Translations under genes and position numbers: made by a program
DNA from: 2-12-FULL-42-15 sp964196565
GTDB lineage: Bacteria; Pseudomonadota; Gammaproteobacteria; Coxiellales; Coxiellaceae
Length of the DNA: 41,169 nucleotides
Direction of reading: 5' to 3'
Assembly: GCA_964196565.1 (NCBI GenBank)
Contig: CAXMUH010000065.1
Location: 1-41,169 of the forward strand
Notes under the pieces: model-generated
The model's database searches: none
Seen by the model: the letters and a program-made list of their open reading frames with translations, nothing else
Told to the model about the DNA's origin: nothing
Shown here: positions 25,798 through 33,674 of the stretch, one piece after another
Layout of the letters: each line of letters starts with the position of its first letter
How positions within the stretch are numbered: position 1 is the stretch's first letter

Positions 25798-27081
25798 ATG
25801 GGTAGAAATATGAAACGTAAACATGACGACACCGACGGTAAAGAACATAAGAAAGAGCAACCTTTAACAAAACAACGCAAGGATACCGCAACTGACAATG
25901 ATACAGTCAATACATCGGAATGGCTGCCGAATGATCTTCAATCGATTATCTCGAGTTACAATAACCCTTATCGTAACCCTTATCCACGTATCTATCCATT
26001 TGGGGAAACTGAGTCCACATATCAAGACACGCGAATCGTCCTAGATAATAGCATCCACACCAACAGCTTGGGATTTTTTGCTGCACAGGAAAAGCTTAGC
26101 AACAAACCTTGTCGCACACTTCACCCCTACCTTGACAGTATACAAATCTTTCATCTTAAACGAGGAAAGGTTATTGACAGGCGTTGTCGCACACTTTCTA
26201 GTATACATTTATTGGAGCATGTGGTGCGAGGTGAGGCAATACAGGCGGAGTACATTGTCAAAAACAATCCGGCCTTGGCCTTTGAGGTCGTCCCTCATAC
26301 CGTCATTGATTATTCTGATCATCGCATCACCAAGTTATCGCCGTTTCAAAAGGCACTGTGTGATGGTGACAATGAGATGGCTGAGATGATGAAAAAGCAT
26401 ATTTTGCAAGCTCCAAACTCACAAGTGTTATGGAAGACTATGCAAAGACAGTTTTGTGATATTTTTCCAGGCGGGATAAAAAAACATGTAAAAGAACAAA
26501 TCAACAGAACCTTCAATTTTAATCCGATTCTAAGGGCCATCATGCGCGCTGACAAAACGGAAGTTGAAAACGCTCTTAAGAATATAGGCGCTAGTTTTAA
26601 CGATAAAGTTCCCAACAAGCCTAATGAGAAACTCACCCTCATCGAAGCATTAAATCGGTTCCGTCATCAATTTGCAAAGTGCGCCAAAAGGGGAAAAATA
26701 TTCAATCCCCAGCATTTACAGCGAGCAACCAACATTGACGACTACCTGTCTGACAAAGATTATGCTACCTGGAAGGATAAAATGAGTTTATTTAACACAC
26801 AGGTGGTTGGCCTTGTGCAACGTTTCATACCGGTGAACTACGAGCAGGCATTTGAACACGGAATTTTACAAATCACTGAGGGAAGAGCGCCTTTGAAGCG
26901 CGGGGTCGTAATAAGACATCGTATGACCACCCTTAAGGGTTTAGGATTTAGTGACTCCCTGTGTCCAGACGGCACCCCGGCAGATTTGTGGGCGTTGATA
27001 TCAGGAAAATACAGCCAGAGTGAGAGCCTTATGAAAAATTCCTGTGAGAATTCTCAGCGCACTCAGCATCGGCCAAGCTAA
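25798..27081 (+). CDS. Unknown protein with basic NLS-like N-terminus and ankyrin-like middle; effector candidate
   Basis: 427 residues from the ATG at 25798; an ATG four codons later (25810) is equally possible. The N-terminus is strongly basic, with KRKHDD and, after a short gap, KKEQPLTKQRK, resembling a bipartite nuclear localisation signal. It is followed by WLPNDLQSIISSY (about 41-53), which recalls the start of an F-box but is too short to be sure. The middle (about 140-200) has GEAIQAEYIVKNNPAL, TVIDYSDHRITKLSPFQKAL and CDGDNEMAEMMKKHI, a helical pattern like the ankyrin-like modules of Legionellales effectors. There is no signal peptide or membrane segment. The gene lies between two copies of the trp promoter region, its stop codon at the edge of the downstream copy. 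Function unknown. Confidence 0.7.
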   Translation: MGRNMKRKHDDTDGKEHKKEQPLTKQRKDTATDNDTVNTSEWLPNDLQSIISSYNNPYRNPYPRIYPFGETESTYQDTRIVLDNSIHTNSLGFFAAQEKLSNKPCRTLHPYLDSIQIFHLKRGKVIDRRCRTLSSIHLLEHVVRGEAIQAEYIVKNNPALAFEVVPHTVIDYSDHRITKLSPFQKALCDGDNEMAEMMKKHILQAPNSQVLWKTMQRQFCDIFPGGIKKHVKEQINRTFNFNPILRAIMRADKTEVENALKNIGASFNDKVPNKPNEKLTLIEALNRFRHQFAKCAKRGKIFNPQHLQRATNIDDYLSDKDYATWKDKMSLFNTQVVGLVQRFIPVNYEQAFEHGILQITEGRAPLKRGVVIRHRMTTLKGLGFSDSLCPDGTPADLWALISGKYSQSESLMKNSCENSQRTQHRPS

Positions 27082-27135
27082 AACCGCCTTCACTCAGAGA
27101 CTTGACATCCTGCCTGGATTGTTGTACTGTTACAG
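27079..27135 (+). repeat. Downstream copy of the duplicated trp promoter region
   Basis: Direct-repeat partner of 25659-25713. It begins at the TAA stop of the preceding gene and contains the intact trpE promoter. Confidence 0.6.
27102..27130 (+). promoter_or_regulatory. trp operon promoter
   Basis: Perfect -35 TTGACA (27102-27107), a 17-base spacer, and -10 TACTGT (27125-27130). Transcription would start near 27137, giving a leader of about 30 bases before trpE. That leaves no room for a leader peptide and attenuator. Confidence 0.75.
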
Positions 27136-27142
27136 GAGTACA
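27123..27142 (+). promoter_or_regulatory. TrpR-like operator
   Basis: Exact inverted repeat TGTACT-N8-AGTACA over the -10 box and the expected start site. The half-site sequence and 8-base gap agree with the trp operator pattern GNACT-N8-AGTNC known from E. coli, which also overlaps its promoter. No trpR gene is in the window, so the regulator is inferred. Confidence 0.5.
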
Positions 27143-27166
27143 GACAAGAAGCCTTTAGGAAGGATA

Positions 27167-28621
27167 ATGAAACTATTAGAAAAAACAACATATGATCAAT
27201 ACGTTAAAATGCTGGCTAGAGGCGGCAATGCGATTGTTCATCAGTGCCTAGAGCTTAATATTAGCCCTCTAGAGTGCGCCAAGAGCTTGCAGGAGGCCAA
27301 TACAACCATCGCCCTGCTCGACTTCTATAAGGGCCAACCTGACCATTATAGCTTTATCGGCTTATCACCATTTCTCACTTATAAAGTAAAAAATGGCAGC
27401 ACAGAGATTAGAGATAAAAATTCAATTACCACAAGCTCACACAATCCATTTAATTTATTACGTCAAAGCCTTAACGCAAAACCTAAATGTACGCACCCTG
27501 ACGCCAGATTAACCGCAGCGCCAATTGGTATTTTAGGATTTGATGCAGCTAAATATATAGAACAACTCCCCACAAAACATAAATCAAAAAAGGAAATTCC
27601 AGCAATTGAAATCAATTTTTTTGAATACGGCATTTATTTTAATTACAGCAAAAAAACCATAACCGTAAGCAAAATGGTGAAAGTACAGCCACCGAGTGAA
27701 GAACATTACCAGCAGATCATGAACGAATTATTGGAACTTAGCCAACAGCTTTATTGCCAAACACAAGAATCATCTTCGAGGGCATCACCACAACAACAAG
27801 AATTTAGCGTAGATTTAAGTGATGATGATTTTGCAAAAAAAGTGAACCAAGCTAAAGAATATATTGAGCAAGGCGAAGTGTTTCAAATGGTGTTGTCTCG
27901 AACATTTGAAAAAACCTTCAGCGCAAATCCACTTAACCTTTATCAACGGTTATTAAATTCTAATCCATCGGCCTATCATTTTTATATGCAAACCGCAGAT
28001 TACTGCCTTGTCGGCGCCTCACCAGAAAAGATTATTCGCATTCAAAATAAAACCGTCACATCAACCCCACTGGCTGGAACTAAACCAATTTCAAAAGATG
28101 TGGGAGAAGTCATCAGCGATTTGCTCACCGATAAAAAGGAACTGGCAGAACATATGATGTTAGTTGATTTATCTAGAAACGATGTTGGGCGTATTGCAAC
28201 GCCAGGAACTGTTTCAACCACGCGCTTGACTTATCCACTGATATTGAAAAATGTAATCCACATCGCATCAGATGTTCAAGGTACGCTAGATCCCAAATTT
28301 GACGCCATAGATGCCTTACAAGCATCATTCCCTGCTGGCACGTTAAGTGGCGCTCCTAAAATTCGCGCGATGGAATTAATTGACAAACTTGAAAATTCAA
28401 ACCGTGGATTTTATGGTGGATGCGTATTTGCCTTAGATCATGAAGGCGATCTGGATACCTGCATCATCATTCGCAACGCAGTGATTAGCGATAACAAAAT
28501 CACCGTACGCTCAGGATGTGGAATTGTACACGACTCAGATCCAGCAACAGAAGCCAATGAAACACGCCATAAAGCTCGAGCCATGCTTGAAACAATTTTA
28601 CAATGCGAACAAGGAGCGTAA
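27167..28621 (+). CDS. trpE: Anthranilate synthase component I
   Basis: Converts chorismate to anthranilate with ammonia from TrpG. 484 residues from the ATG at 27167, which has AGGAAGGA just upstream; the frame runs further up but would overlap the previous gene. Catalytic signatures: PLAGTKPISKD (the Thr-containing version that separates TrpE from PabB), AEHMMLVDLSRNDVGRI, NVIHIASDVQG with the catalytic His, FPAGTLSGAPKIRAME, and GCGIVHDSDPATEANET. The tryptophan-feedback site looks altered: LLES near the N-terminus is replaced by LLDF (about 50-53), and NPSPYMFF is here NPSAYHFY. First gene of the trp operon, controlled by the promoter at 27102. The call is firm. Confidence 0.97.
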   Translation: MKLLEKTTYDQYVKMLARGGNAIVHQCLELNISPLECAKSLQEANTTIALLDFYKGQPDHYSFIGLSPFLTYKVKNGSTEIRDKNSITTSSHNPFNLLRQSLNAKPKCTHPDARLTAAPIGILGFDAAKYIEQLPTKHKSKKEIPAIEINFFEYGIYFNYSKKTITVSKMVKVQPPSEEHYQQIMNELLELSQQLYCQTQESSSRASPQQQEFSVDLSDDDFAKKVNQAKEYIEQGEVFQMVLSRTFEKTFSANPLNLYQRLLNSNPSAYHFYMQTADYCLVGASPEKIIRIQNKTVTSTPLAGTKPISKDVGEVISDLLTDKKELAEHMMLVDLSRNDVGRIATPGTVSTTRLTYPLILKNVIHIASDVQGTLDPKFDAIDALQASFPAGTLSGAPKIRAMELIDKLENSNRGFYGGCVFALDHEGDLDTCIIIRNAVISDNKITVRSGCGIVHDSDPATEANETRHKARAMLETILQCEQGA

Positions 28622-28623
28622 AA

Positions 28624-29238
28624 ATGATTATTATCATCGATAACTACGACAGCTTTACTTACAACTTATATCAAAGTATCGCACAGCACGTAGAAACACG
28701 CGTTTTTAGAAATGATAAAATTTCTATTGACGAAATTGAAAAATTAAACCCAAGTGGAATTATTATCTCCCCCGGTCCAGGTCGACCTGAAAATGCCGGC
28801 ATCTGTGTTGAATTGGTGAAAAAATTAGGCCATAAAATTCCAATATTAGGAATATGCCTTGGTCACCAAGCAATCGCTTATGCCTTTGGTTGTGAGATTA
28901 AACGAGATGTCGAAATCGTTCATGGCAAAGCCTCTTTGGTACATCATATTAATGATGAACTTTTTAAAGACGTCCCCAAATCATTTACTGCAGGGCGTTA
29001 TCATTCATTAACGGTTGACACCAATTCAATACCAGCTGACATCACAATAACATCGATTTGCAATAAAGGCAGCGTGATGTCAATTAAGCATGAACAATAT
29101 CCCTGTTATGGCATCCAGTTTCACCCAGAATCAATTTTAACGCCTGACGGTGAAAAAATATTAACTAACTTTCTTAAACTATGTAACGTAGGTGATATTC
29201 ATGTTGACCTCAGTCATCAACAAGCTCATGCAGCATAA
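28624..29238 (+). CDS. trpG: Anthranilate synthase component II (glutamine amidotransferase)
   Basis: Releases ammonia from glutamine and passes it to TrpE. 204 residues from the ATG at 28624, two bases after the trpE stop, with AAGGAG at 28611-28616. Class I amidotransferase motifs: IDNYDSFTYNL at the N-terminus, ISPGPGRPENAG, the nucleophile Cys78 in GICLGHQAIAYAFG, and GIQFHPESILTPDG with the catalytic His and Glu. It is a free-standing TrpG, not fused to TrpD as in enterics. The same protein could also serve PabB in folate synthesis. Its last 38 bases overlap the trpD start region. Confidence 0.96.
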   Translation: MIIIIDNYDSFTYNLYQSIAQHVETRVFRNDKISIDEIEKLNPSGIIISPGPGRPENAGICVELVKKLGHKIPILGICLGHQAIAYAFGCEIKRDVEIVHGKASLVHHINDELFKDVPKSFTAGRYHSLTVDTNSIPADITITSICNKGSVMSIKHEQYPCYGIQFHPESILTPDGEKILTNFLKLCNVGDIHVDLSHQQAHAA

Positions 29239-30220
29239 GGATTTGTCAGCTTTTGAATGTCAGCAAGCTGTCAATCAGATGGTGGGCTCGAATAATGCCG
29301 CACAAGCAGCAGCATTTTTAACGTTATTACATTCAAAACCAGAAACTGCGGATGAATTAAATGGTTTTGTTACTGCATTAAAGCAAGAGATGATCTCTGT
29401 TCCAACTCCAACCCCAACCCTCGATATCGTTGGCACCGGAGGCGATGGCGCCAATACCGTTAACATCTCCAGCGCTGCCAGCTTAGTTGTTGCAAGCCTT
29501 GGTGTCACTGTCGCCAAACATGGCAATCGATCGGTTTCATCAAAATGTGGTTCTGCTGATTTTTTTGAAGCCTTAGGGGTAGATATTAATCTGCCAATTG
29601 AAAATATACAGGCATCGCTAGCAAACCATAATTTTGCCTTTTTATATGCACCAAATTTTCAACCATTAATGAGTCAGTTTAAACAGTTACGAAACGAATT
29701 AAAAACACGAACCACCTTTAATTTAGTTGGCCCACTGTTAAACCCAACTCATCCAGACTTTTACTTGCTTGGCGTCTATGATAAACGCTTATTACCAATT
29801 TATGCGGATATTCTTATAAAATCAAAGATTAAGCGCGCCTTAGTCGTACACAGTTGCGGCACCGATGAAATCAGCTTACTCGGAAAAACCGACATTATTG
29901 AAGTCAATGGGGAAACTAAAAAACAATACAGCATCGACGTACACGATTTTGCAATGCAACATTGTGAATTAAAAGACCTTCAGGGTGATGACGCCGAAAC
30001 AAATAAAAATTTAATCTTGAAAGCACTAAAAGGTGAGCCCAGCCCAATACGCGATACCATTATTTTAAATGCGGGCGCGGCCTTGTATGCGAGCATGAAT
30101 GCAAAATCTATTCAAGAAGGCGTAGCAAAAGCCGCGAATCAAATTAAAAGTGGCAAGGTTATTTTATTTATAGATACATTAACCAACTACTATAACAATC
30201 TTGAGGCTCAATATGCATAA
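29201..30220 (+). CDS. trpD: Anthranilate phosphoribosyltransferase
   Basis: Joins anthranilate to phosphoribosyl pyrophosphate. 339 residues from the ATG at 29201, chosen for the AGGTGAT six bases upstream and the fit to the family N-terminus; an alternative ATA/ATG context begins at 29192. The signature DIVGTGGDGANTVNISSAAS (about 75-94) binds PRPP; KHGNRSVSSKCGSADFFEALG and the Arg-containing FNLVGPLLNP are also typical. It overlaps trpG by 38 bases, and its stop overlaps the trpC start, so the genes are translationally coupled. Confidence 0.96.
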   Translation: MLTSVINKLMQHKDLSAFECQQAVNQMVGSNNAAQAAAFLTLLHSKPETADELNGFVTALKQEMISVPTPTPTLDIVGTGGDGANTVNISSAASLVVASLGVTVAKHGNRSVSSKCGSADFFEALGVDINLPIENIQASLANHNFAFLYAPNFQPLMSQFKQLRNELKTRTTFNLVGPLLNPTHPDFYLLGVYDKRLLPIYADILIKSKIKRALVVHSCGTDEISLLGKTDIIEVNGETKKQYSIDVHDFAMQHCELKDLQGDDAETNKNLILKALKGEPSPIRDTIILNAGAALYASMNAKSIQEGVAKAANQIKSGKVILFIDTLTNYYNNLEAQYA

Positions 30221-30998
30221 CTATATAACTCAAATTGTGCAAAAAGCAAATGATATTGTGAAACAGCTGAATCTTGATATGAGCGCTAACCAGAAACATC
30301 CGCTGCATACGGTCACGTGCCGACAGACCAACTTATTTAAACAAAAGCTAAGTGAAAACCAGTTTCACGTCATTGCAGAAATCAAACGTCACTCGCCAAG
30401 CAAAGGCGCGCTTGCCAAAATTAATGATCCAACTGAACTCGCCAAACAATATGTAATAGGCTGCGCCTCTGCAATCTCTGTCCTCACCAATGAGGTCGGA
30501 TTTAATGGATCTATAGAAGACATGAGTCAAGTTATTGATGCAGTAAAGTCATCAAACACTCAGGTATTAAGAAAAGATTTTATCGTTGATAAAGTTCAAA
30601 TTGCACAAAGCGTTCTTTATGGTGCAAATGCCGTATTATTAATTGTAGCGGTCACCAAACAGAAAACCAAAGAACTGCTAGAAACTTGTAAACAATACAA
30701 TATCGATGCCATCGTTGAAGTTCACACTAAAGAAGAACTTGATTACGCTTTATCCATTGGCGCAGAAATTATTGGTGTCAATAATCGAAACCTAACTACC
30801 TTCGAAGTTGATACAAACACAGCGATTAAATTAAAACAATTTATACCGGATAACATCATTTCAATTGCCGAGTCAGGAATCTCCACAGTTGAACTTGCGA
30901 AACAATACAGATCTATCGGCTACAATGCTGTGCTTATTGGAGAAGCTTTGGTTAAATCCTCTAATCCTGCGAAAATGATTCAGGAGATCACCCAATGA
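30213..30998 (+). CDS. trpC: Indole-3-glycerol phosphate synthase
   Basis: Closes the indole ring from carboxyphenylaminodeoxyribulose phosphate. 261 residues, a free-standing TIM barrel rather than the TrpC-TrpF fusion of enterics. Start is the ATG at 30213, overlapping the trpD stop (ATGCATAA), with TTGAGG upstream. Visible: FHVIAEIKRHSPSKG (about 52-66) with catalytic Glu and Lys, VLRKDFIVDKVQI, EVHTKEELDYAL, IIGVNNRNLTTFEVD, and SIAESGIST. Its stop overlaps the trpF start (ATGA). Confidence 0.96.
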   Translation: MHNYITQIVQKANDIVKQLNLDMSANQKHPLHTVTCRQTNLFKQKLSENQFHVIAEIKRHSPSKGALAKINDPTELAKQYVIGCASAISVLTNEVGFNGSIEDMSQVIDAVKSSNTQVLRKDFIVDKVQIAQSVLYGANAVLLIVAVTKQKTKELLETCKQYNIDAIVEVHTKEELDYALSIGAEIIGVNNRNLTTFEVDTNTAIKLKQFIPDNIISIAESGISTVELAKQYRSIGYNAVLIGEALVKSSNPAKMIQEITQ

Positions 30999-31639
30999 AC
31001 TCAATAAACAAGGCCAAAATAAAAATTTGTGGGGTTAAATCTTCTGATATTGCAGAATACGCCGTTAAACATGGCGCTGACTACATTGGCATTGTGTTTC
31101 ACCCGAAATCAAAGCGTAACATTAAAGACTTGCCAACTGCAAAACACATCTCCCTCAGAACAAAATGTATGGGCGGAACAGCAATCGGTGTCTTTGTGGA
31201 CCAAACCACAGATGAGATTATAAAAATTTGCGACTATACTGATATTAAAGTAGTGCAATTACACGGCAAGACGGCTAAAAAAGATCATCACTTATTACCT
31301 GAAGGCATTATCCGAATTTTTGCAGTCGAAGTCGATGAGCATGGCAACTACCATTTAGATGCTGATGATATCGAAAAGCTAAACCCAAAGCGTGATTTTC
31401 TTTTGTTTGATAATAAAATCCCGGGGTCCGGACAGACATTGTCACATCGACATTTTCACTATGATGGCGACTTTAAATATTTTATCGCCGGTGGTTTAAC
31501 TTGCGATAATGTAATAAATTGTATAAACCTATTAAAACCCTATGGCGTAGACATCTCATCTGGCGTAGAAAAATTGCCTGGAAGTAAAAATAAAAACTTA
31601 ATTAACAACTTTATTGAGAGGGCGGCAAATGTTGGATAA
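30995..31639 (+). CDS. trpF: Phosphoribosylanthranilate isomerase
   Basis: Amadori isomerisation step between TrpD and TrpC. 214 residues. KIKICGVK near the N-terminus holds the catalytic Cys (residue 12), followed by GADYIGIVFHPKSKR. VVQLHGKT, LLFDNKIPGSGQTLSH with the catalytic Asp, FIAGGLTCDNV and VDISSGVEKLPGSKN complete the TIM barrel signatures. Start overlaps the trpC stop by four bases; the end overlaps the trpB start by 11 bases. Confidence 0.95.
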   Translation: MNSINKAKIKICGVKSSDIAEYAVKHGADYIGIVFHPKSKRNIKDLPTAKHISLRTKCMGGTAIGVFVDQTTDEIIKICDYTDIKVVQLHGKTAKKDHHLLPEGIIRIFAVEVDEHGNYHLDADDIEKLNPKRDFLLFDNKIPGSGQTLSHRHFHYDGDFKYFIAGGLTCDNVINCINLLKPYGVDISSGVEKLPGSKNKNLINNFIERAANVG

Positions 31640-32819
31640 ACCACACCTTCCTGGACGCTTTGATATTTTTGGTGGCTGCTTTGTACCAGAGGTGCTTATT
31701 GCGCCGATAAAAGAACTTGAGGCTGCATTTCAACAATGCAAACAAGATCAGCTCTTTTTAAAAAAATATAATTTAATTTTAAAAAACTATGCCGGACGGC
31801 AGACGCCTTTAACGGAAGTGAAATCCTTCAGCCAGGCTGTCAATGGACCACGTATCTTTTTAAAGCGTGAAGATCTATTGCACACCGGAGCGCATAAAAT
31901 TAATAATGCGCTCGGCCAATGTTTATTAGCTAAAAACATGGGTAAAACACGCATTATTGCGGAAACTGGCGCTGGCCAACATGGGGTTGCAACTGCTTCT
32001 GCGTGTGCGTATTTAGATTTAGATTGCACCATTTATATGGGCGCCGTGGATGCACAACGTCAACAACCTAATGTAGCTAAAATGCGATTACTCGGTGCGA
32101 ATATAGAAGTTGTCGATAGCGGTTCAAAAACTCTAAAAGACGCTATTAATTCGGCATTACGTGATTATGCCGAAAATTTTGAAAATACACATTACTGCAT
32201 TGGTTCCGCACTTGGACCTCACCCCTACCCAGAAATGGTTGCTTACTTTCAATCTGTTATTGGCACTGAAGCCAGGGCGCAAATCTTAGAGCAATGTGGC
32301 CAATTGCCCAATGCTGTTATCGCCTGCGTTGGTGGTGGCTCCAATGCGATTGGTATTTTCTCTGGTTTTCTTGATGACAGGCAAGTTAAATTAATTGGTG
32401 TTGAAGGCGGCGGCAAAGGCAACAAGCTCGGCGAACATGCAGCTCGAATTAAACAAGCTGAAATCGGCGTGTTGCACGGCAGTGAAACTTATGTGCTACA
32501 GGATGAGCATGGCCAAGTGGCCGAAACACATTCCATATCAGCCGGTCTGGATTATCCTGCTATTGGGCCGCATCACGCAGCATTGCATTTAAATAAAAGA
32601 GCAACCTATACAGATGCGAGTGATGATTTAGCACTGGAAGCGTTTAAACTGTTAAGTGTTCGTGAGGGCATTATTCCTGCACTTGAATCCTCACATGCCC
32701 TGGCCTACTTTCTCAAGCCTGAAGCAAAACAATTTAAAGCAGATGATATTGTCATTGTTAATTTATCTGGGCGAGGTGATAAAGACTTGCCTTCGCTATT
32801 CGAAGGAGGCTTATTATGA
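31629..32819 (+). CDS. trpB: Tryptophan synthase beta chain
   Basis: PLP enzyme that condenses indole with serine to give tryptophan. 396 residues from the ATG at 31629, supported by GAGAGGGCGG upstream. PGRFDIFGGCFVPEVL is the family N-terminus; HTGAHKINNALGQ holds the PLP lysine (Lys90), ETGAGQHGVATA the conserved Glu, and CVGGGSNAIGIF the phosphate loop. It is the standard TrpB1 type that pairs with TrpA. It overlaps trpF by 11 bases and trpA by four (ATGA). Confidence 0.97.
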   Translation: MLDKPHLPGRFDIFGGCFVPEVLIAPIKELEAAFQQCKQDQLFLKKYNLILKNYAGRQTPLTEVKSFSQAVNGPRIFLKREDLLHTGAHKINNALGQCLLAKNMGKTRIIAETGAGQHGVATASACAYLDLDCTIYMGAVDAQRQQPNVAKMRLLGANIEVVDSGSKTLKDAINSALRDYAENFENTHYCIGSALGPHPYPEMVAYFQSVIGTEARAQILEQCGQLPNAVIACVGGGSNAIGIFSGFLDDRQVKLIGVEGGGKGNKLGEHAARIKQAEIGVLHGSETYVLQDEHGQVAETHSISAGLDYPAIGPHHAALHLNKRATYTDASDDLALEAFKLLSVREGIIPALESSHALAYFLKPEAKQFKADDIVIVNLSGRGDKDLPSLFEGGLL

Positions 32820-33574
32820 GTCGCATACGCCAAGTATTCGAAAAAGGCCCTGCCTATATTGGTTATCTTACCGCCGGTGATGGTGGTTTCGAACACTCAT
32901 TGAATTCTATTATTGCACTAATAAATGGTGGCATTGACATTCTTGAAATCGGCGTACCTTTTTCAGATCCTGTGGCTGATGGCCCAACCATTGCACAAGC
33001 ATCGAGACGCGCAATACAACAGGGTATGTCACTGCAAAAAGTATTAGAATTGATTGCTGAAGTACGTAAAGTTTCTGATATTCCAATTATTTTATTTAGC
33101 TATTATAATCCTATTTTTAAATACAAAGGCAATCTGTACAGCCAAGCAAAAAAACTTAAAATTGATGGTTGTTTGATCGTTGATTTACCGTTCGAAGAAT
33201 CACAACTACATTTAGATGCTTGCAAACAATATCAAATTGATCCAATATTTCTAGTATCACCAACAACCTCCATGGATAGAATTAAGCAGTTTAACCAGCA
33301 CGCAAGCGGTATGCTTTATTATGTTTGTCGCAATGGAGCAACAGGAGTTAAAGACGCTCTGCCAACAGACTTTGATATTAAAATAAAGCAAATCAAACAG
33401 CAGACAGAACTTCCTGTAGTGGTAGGCTTTGGAATCTCTACCCGAAAAATGGCCGGTGATGCAATTGCACATTCAGATGGCTTTGTGATTGGTTCACTTT
33501 TTGTGGATAAAGCACATAAAAGCAAAAATCCGGCCGATTTAACTCAACTAGCACTTGAGATTGATCCTCGGTAA
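32816..33574 (+). CDS. trpA: Tryptophan synthase alpha chain
   Basis: Cleaves indole-3-glycerol phosphate and channels indole to TrpB. 252 residues, slightly shorter than the E. coli protein. Catalytic Glu44 in ILEIGVPFSDP and Asp55 in VADGPTIAQASRRA are present; YYVCRNGATGVK and VVVGFGISTRK form the phosphate site. The ATG at 32816 overlaps the trpB stop and has GGAGG seven bases upstream. Last gene of the operon; a hairpin-rich repeat follows eight bases later and probably ends the transcript. Confidence 0.96.
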   Translation: MSRIRQVFEKGPAYIGYLTAGDGGFEHSLNSIIALINGGIDILEIGVPFSDPVADGPTIAQASRRAIQQGMSLQKVLELIAEVRKVSDIPIILFSYYNPIFKYKGNLYSQAKKLKIDGCLIVDLPFEESQLHLDACKQYQIDPIFLVSPTTSMDRIKQFNQHASGMLYYVCRNGATGVKDALPTDFDIKIKQIKQQTELPVVVGFGISTRKMAGDAIAHSDGFVIGSLFVDKAHKSKNPADLTQLALEIDPR

Positions 33575-33579
33575 AAAGT

Positions 33580-33672
33580 AGCCTGGTCGGTAAAACCGGC
33601 CAGGAAGCATCCAGCGAAGCTGGATTCATTGCTTTTAATCCCGGCCAAAAATAAATTTTTGTCCAGGCTACA
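33580..33672. repeat. Composite palindromic repeat between trpA and the ankyrin gene
   Basis: Bounded by TAGCCTGG and its inverted copy CCAGGCTA. It holds three hairpins: CCTGGTCGGT-AAA-ACCGGCCAGG (33582-33604), ATCCAGC-GAA-GCTGGAT (33609-33625), and GGCCAAAAAT-AA-ATTTTTGTCC (33643-33664). Positions 33599-33672 recur at 40447-40518 with about 90 percent identity. It fills the space between two convergent genes and may act as a two-way terminator, although no T-run follows the first stem. Confidence 0.75.
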
Positions 33673-33674
33673 CC

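Noticed and set aside
27131..27166. Leader peptide and attenuator before trpE
   Set aside because: Only about 30 bases separate the expected transcription start from the trpE ATG, with no Trp codons and no terminator-antiterminator stems.
27167..28621. PabB instead of TrpE
   Set aside because: The active site reads PLAGT (TrpE type) rather than the lysine-containing PabB form, and the gene leads a full trp operon.
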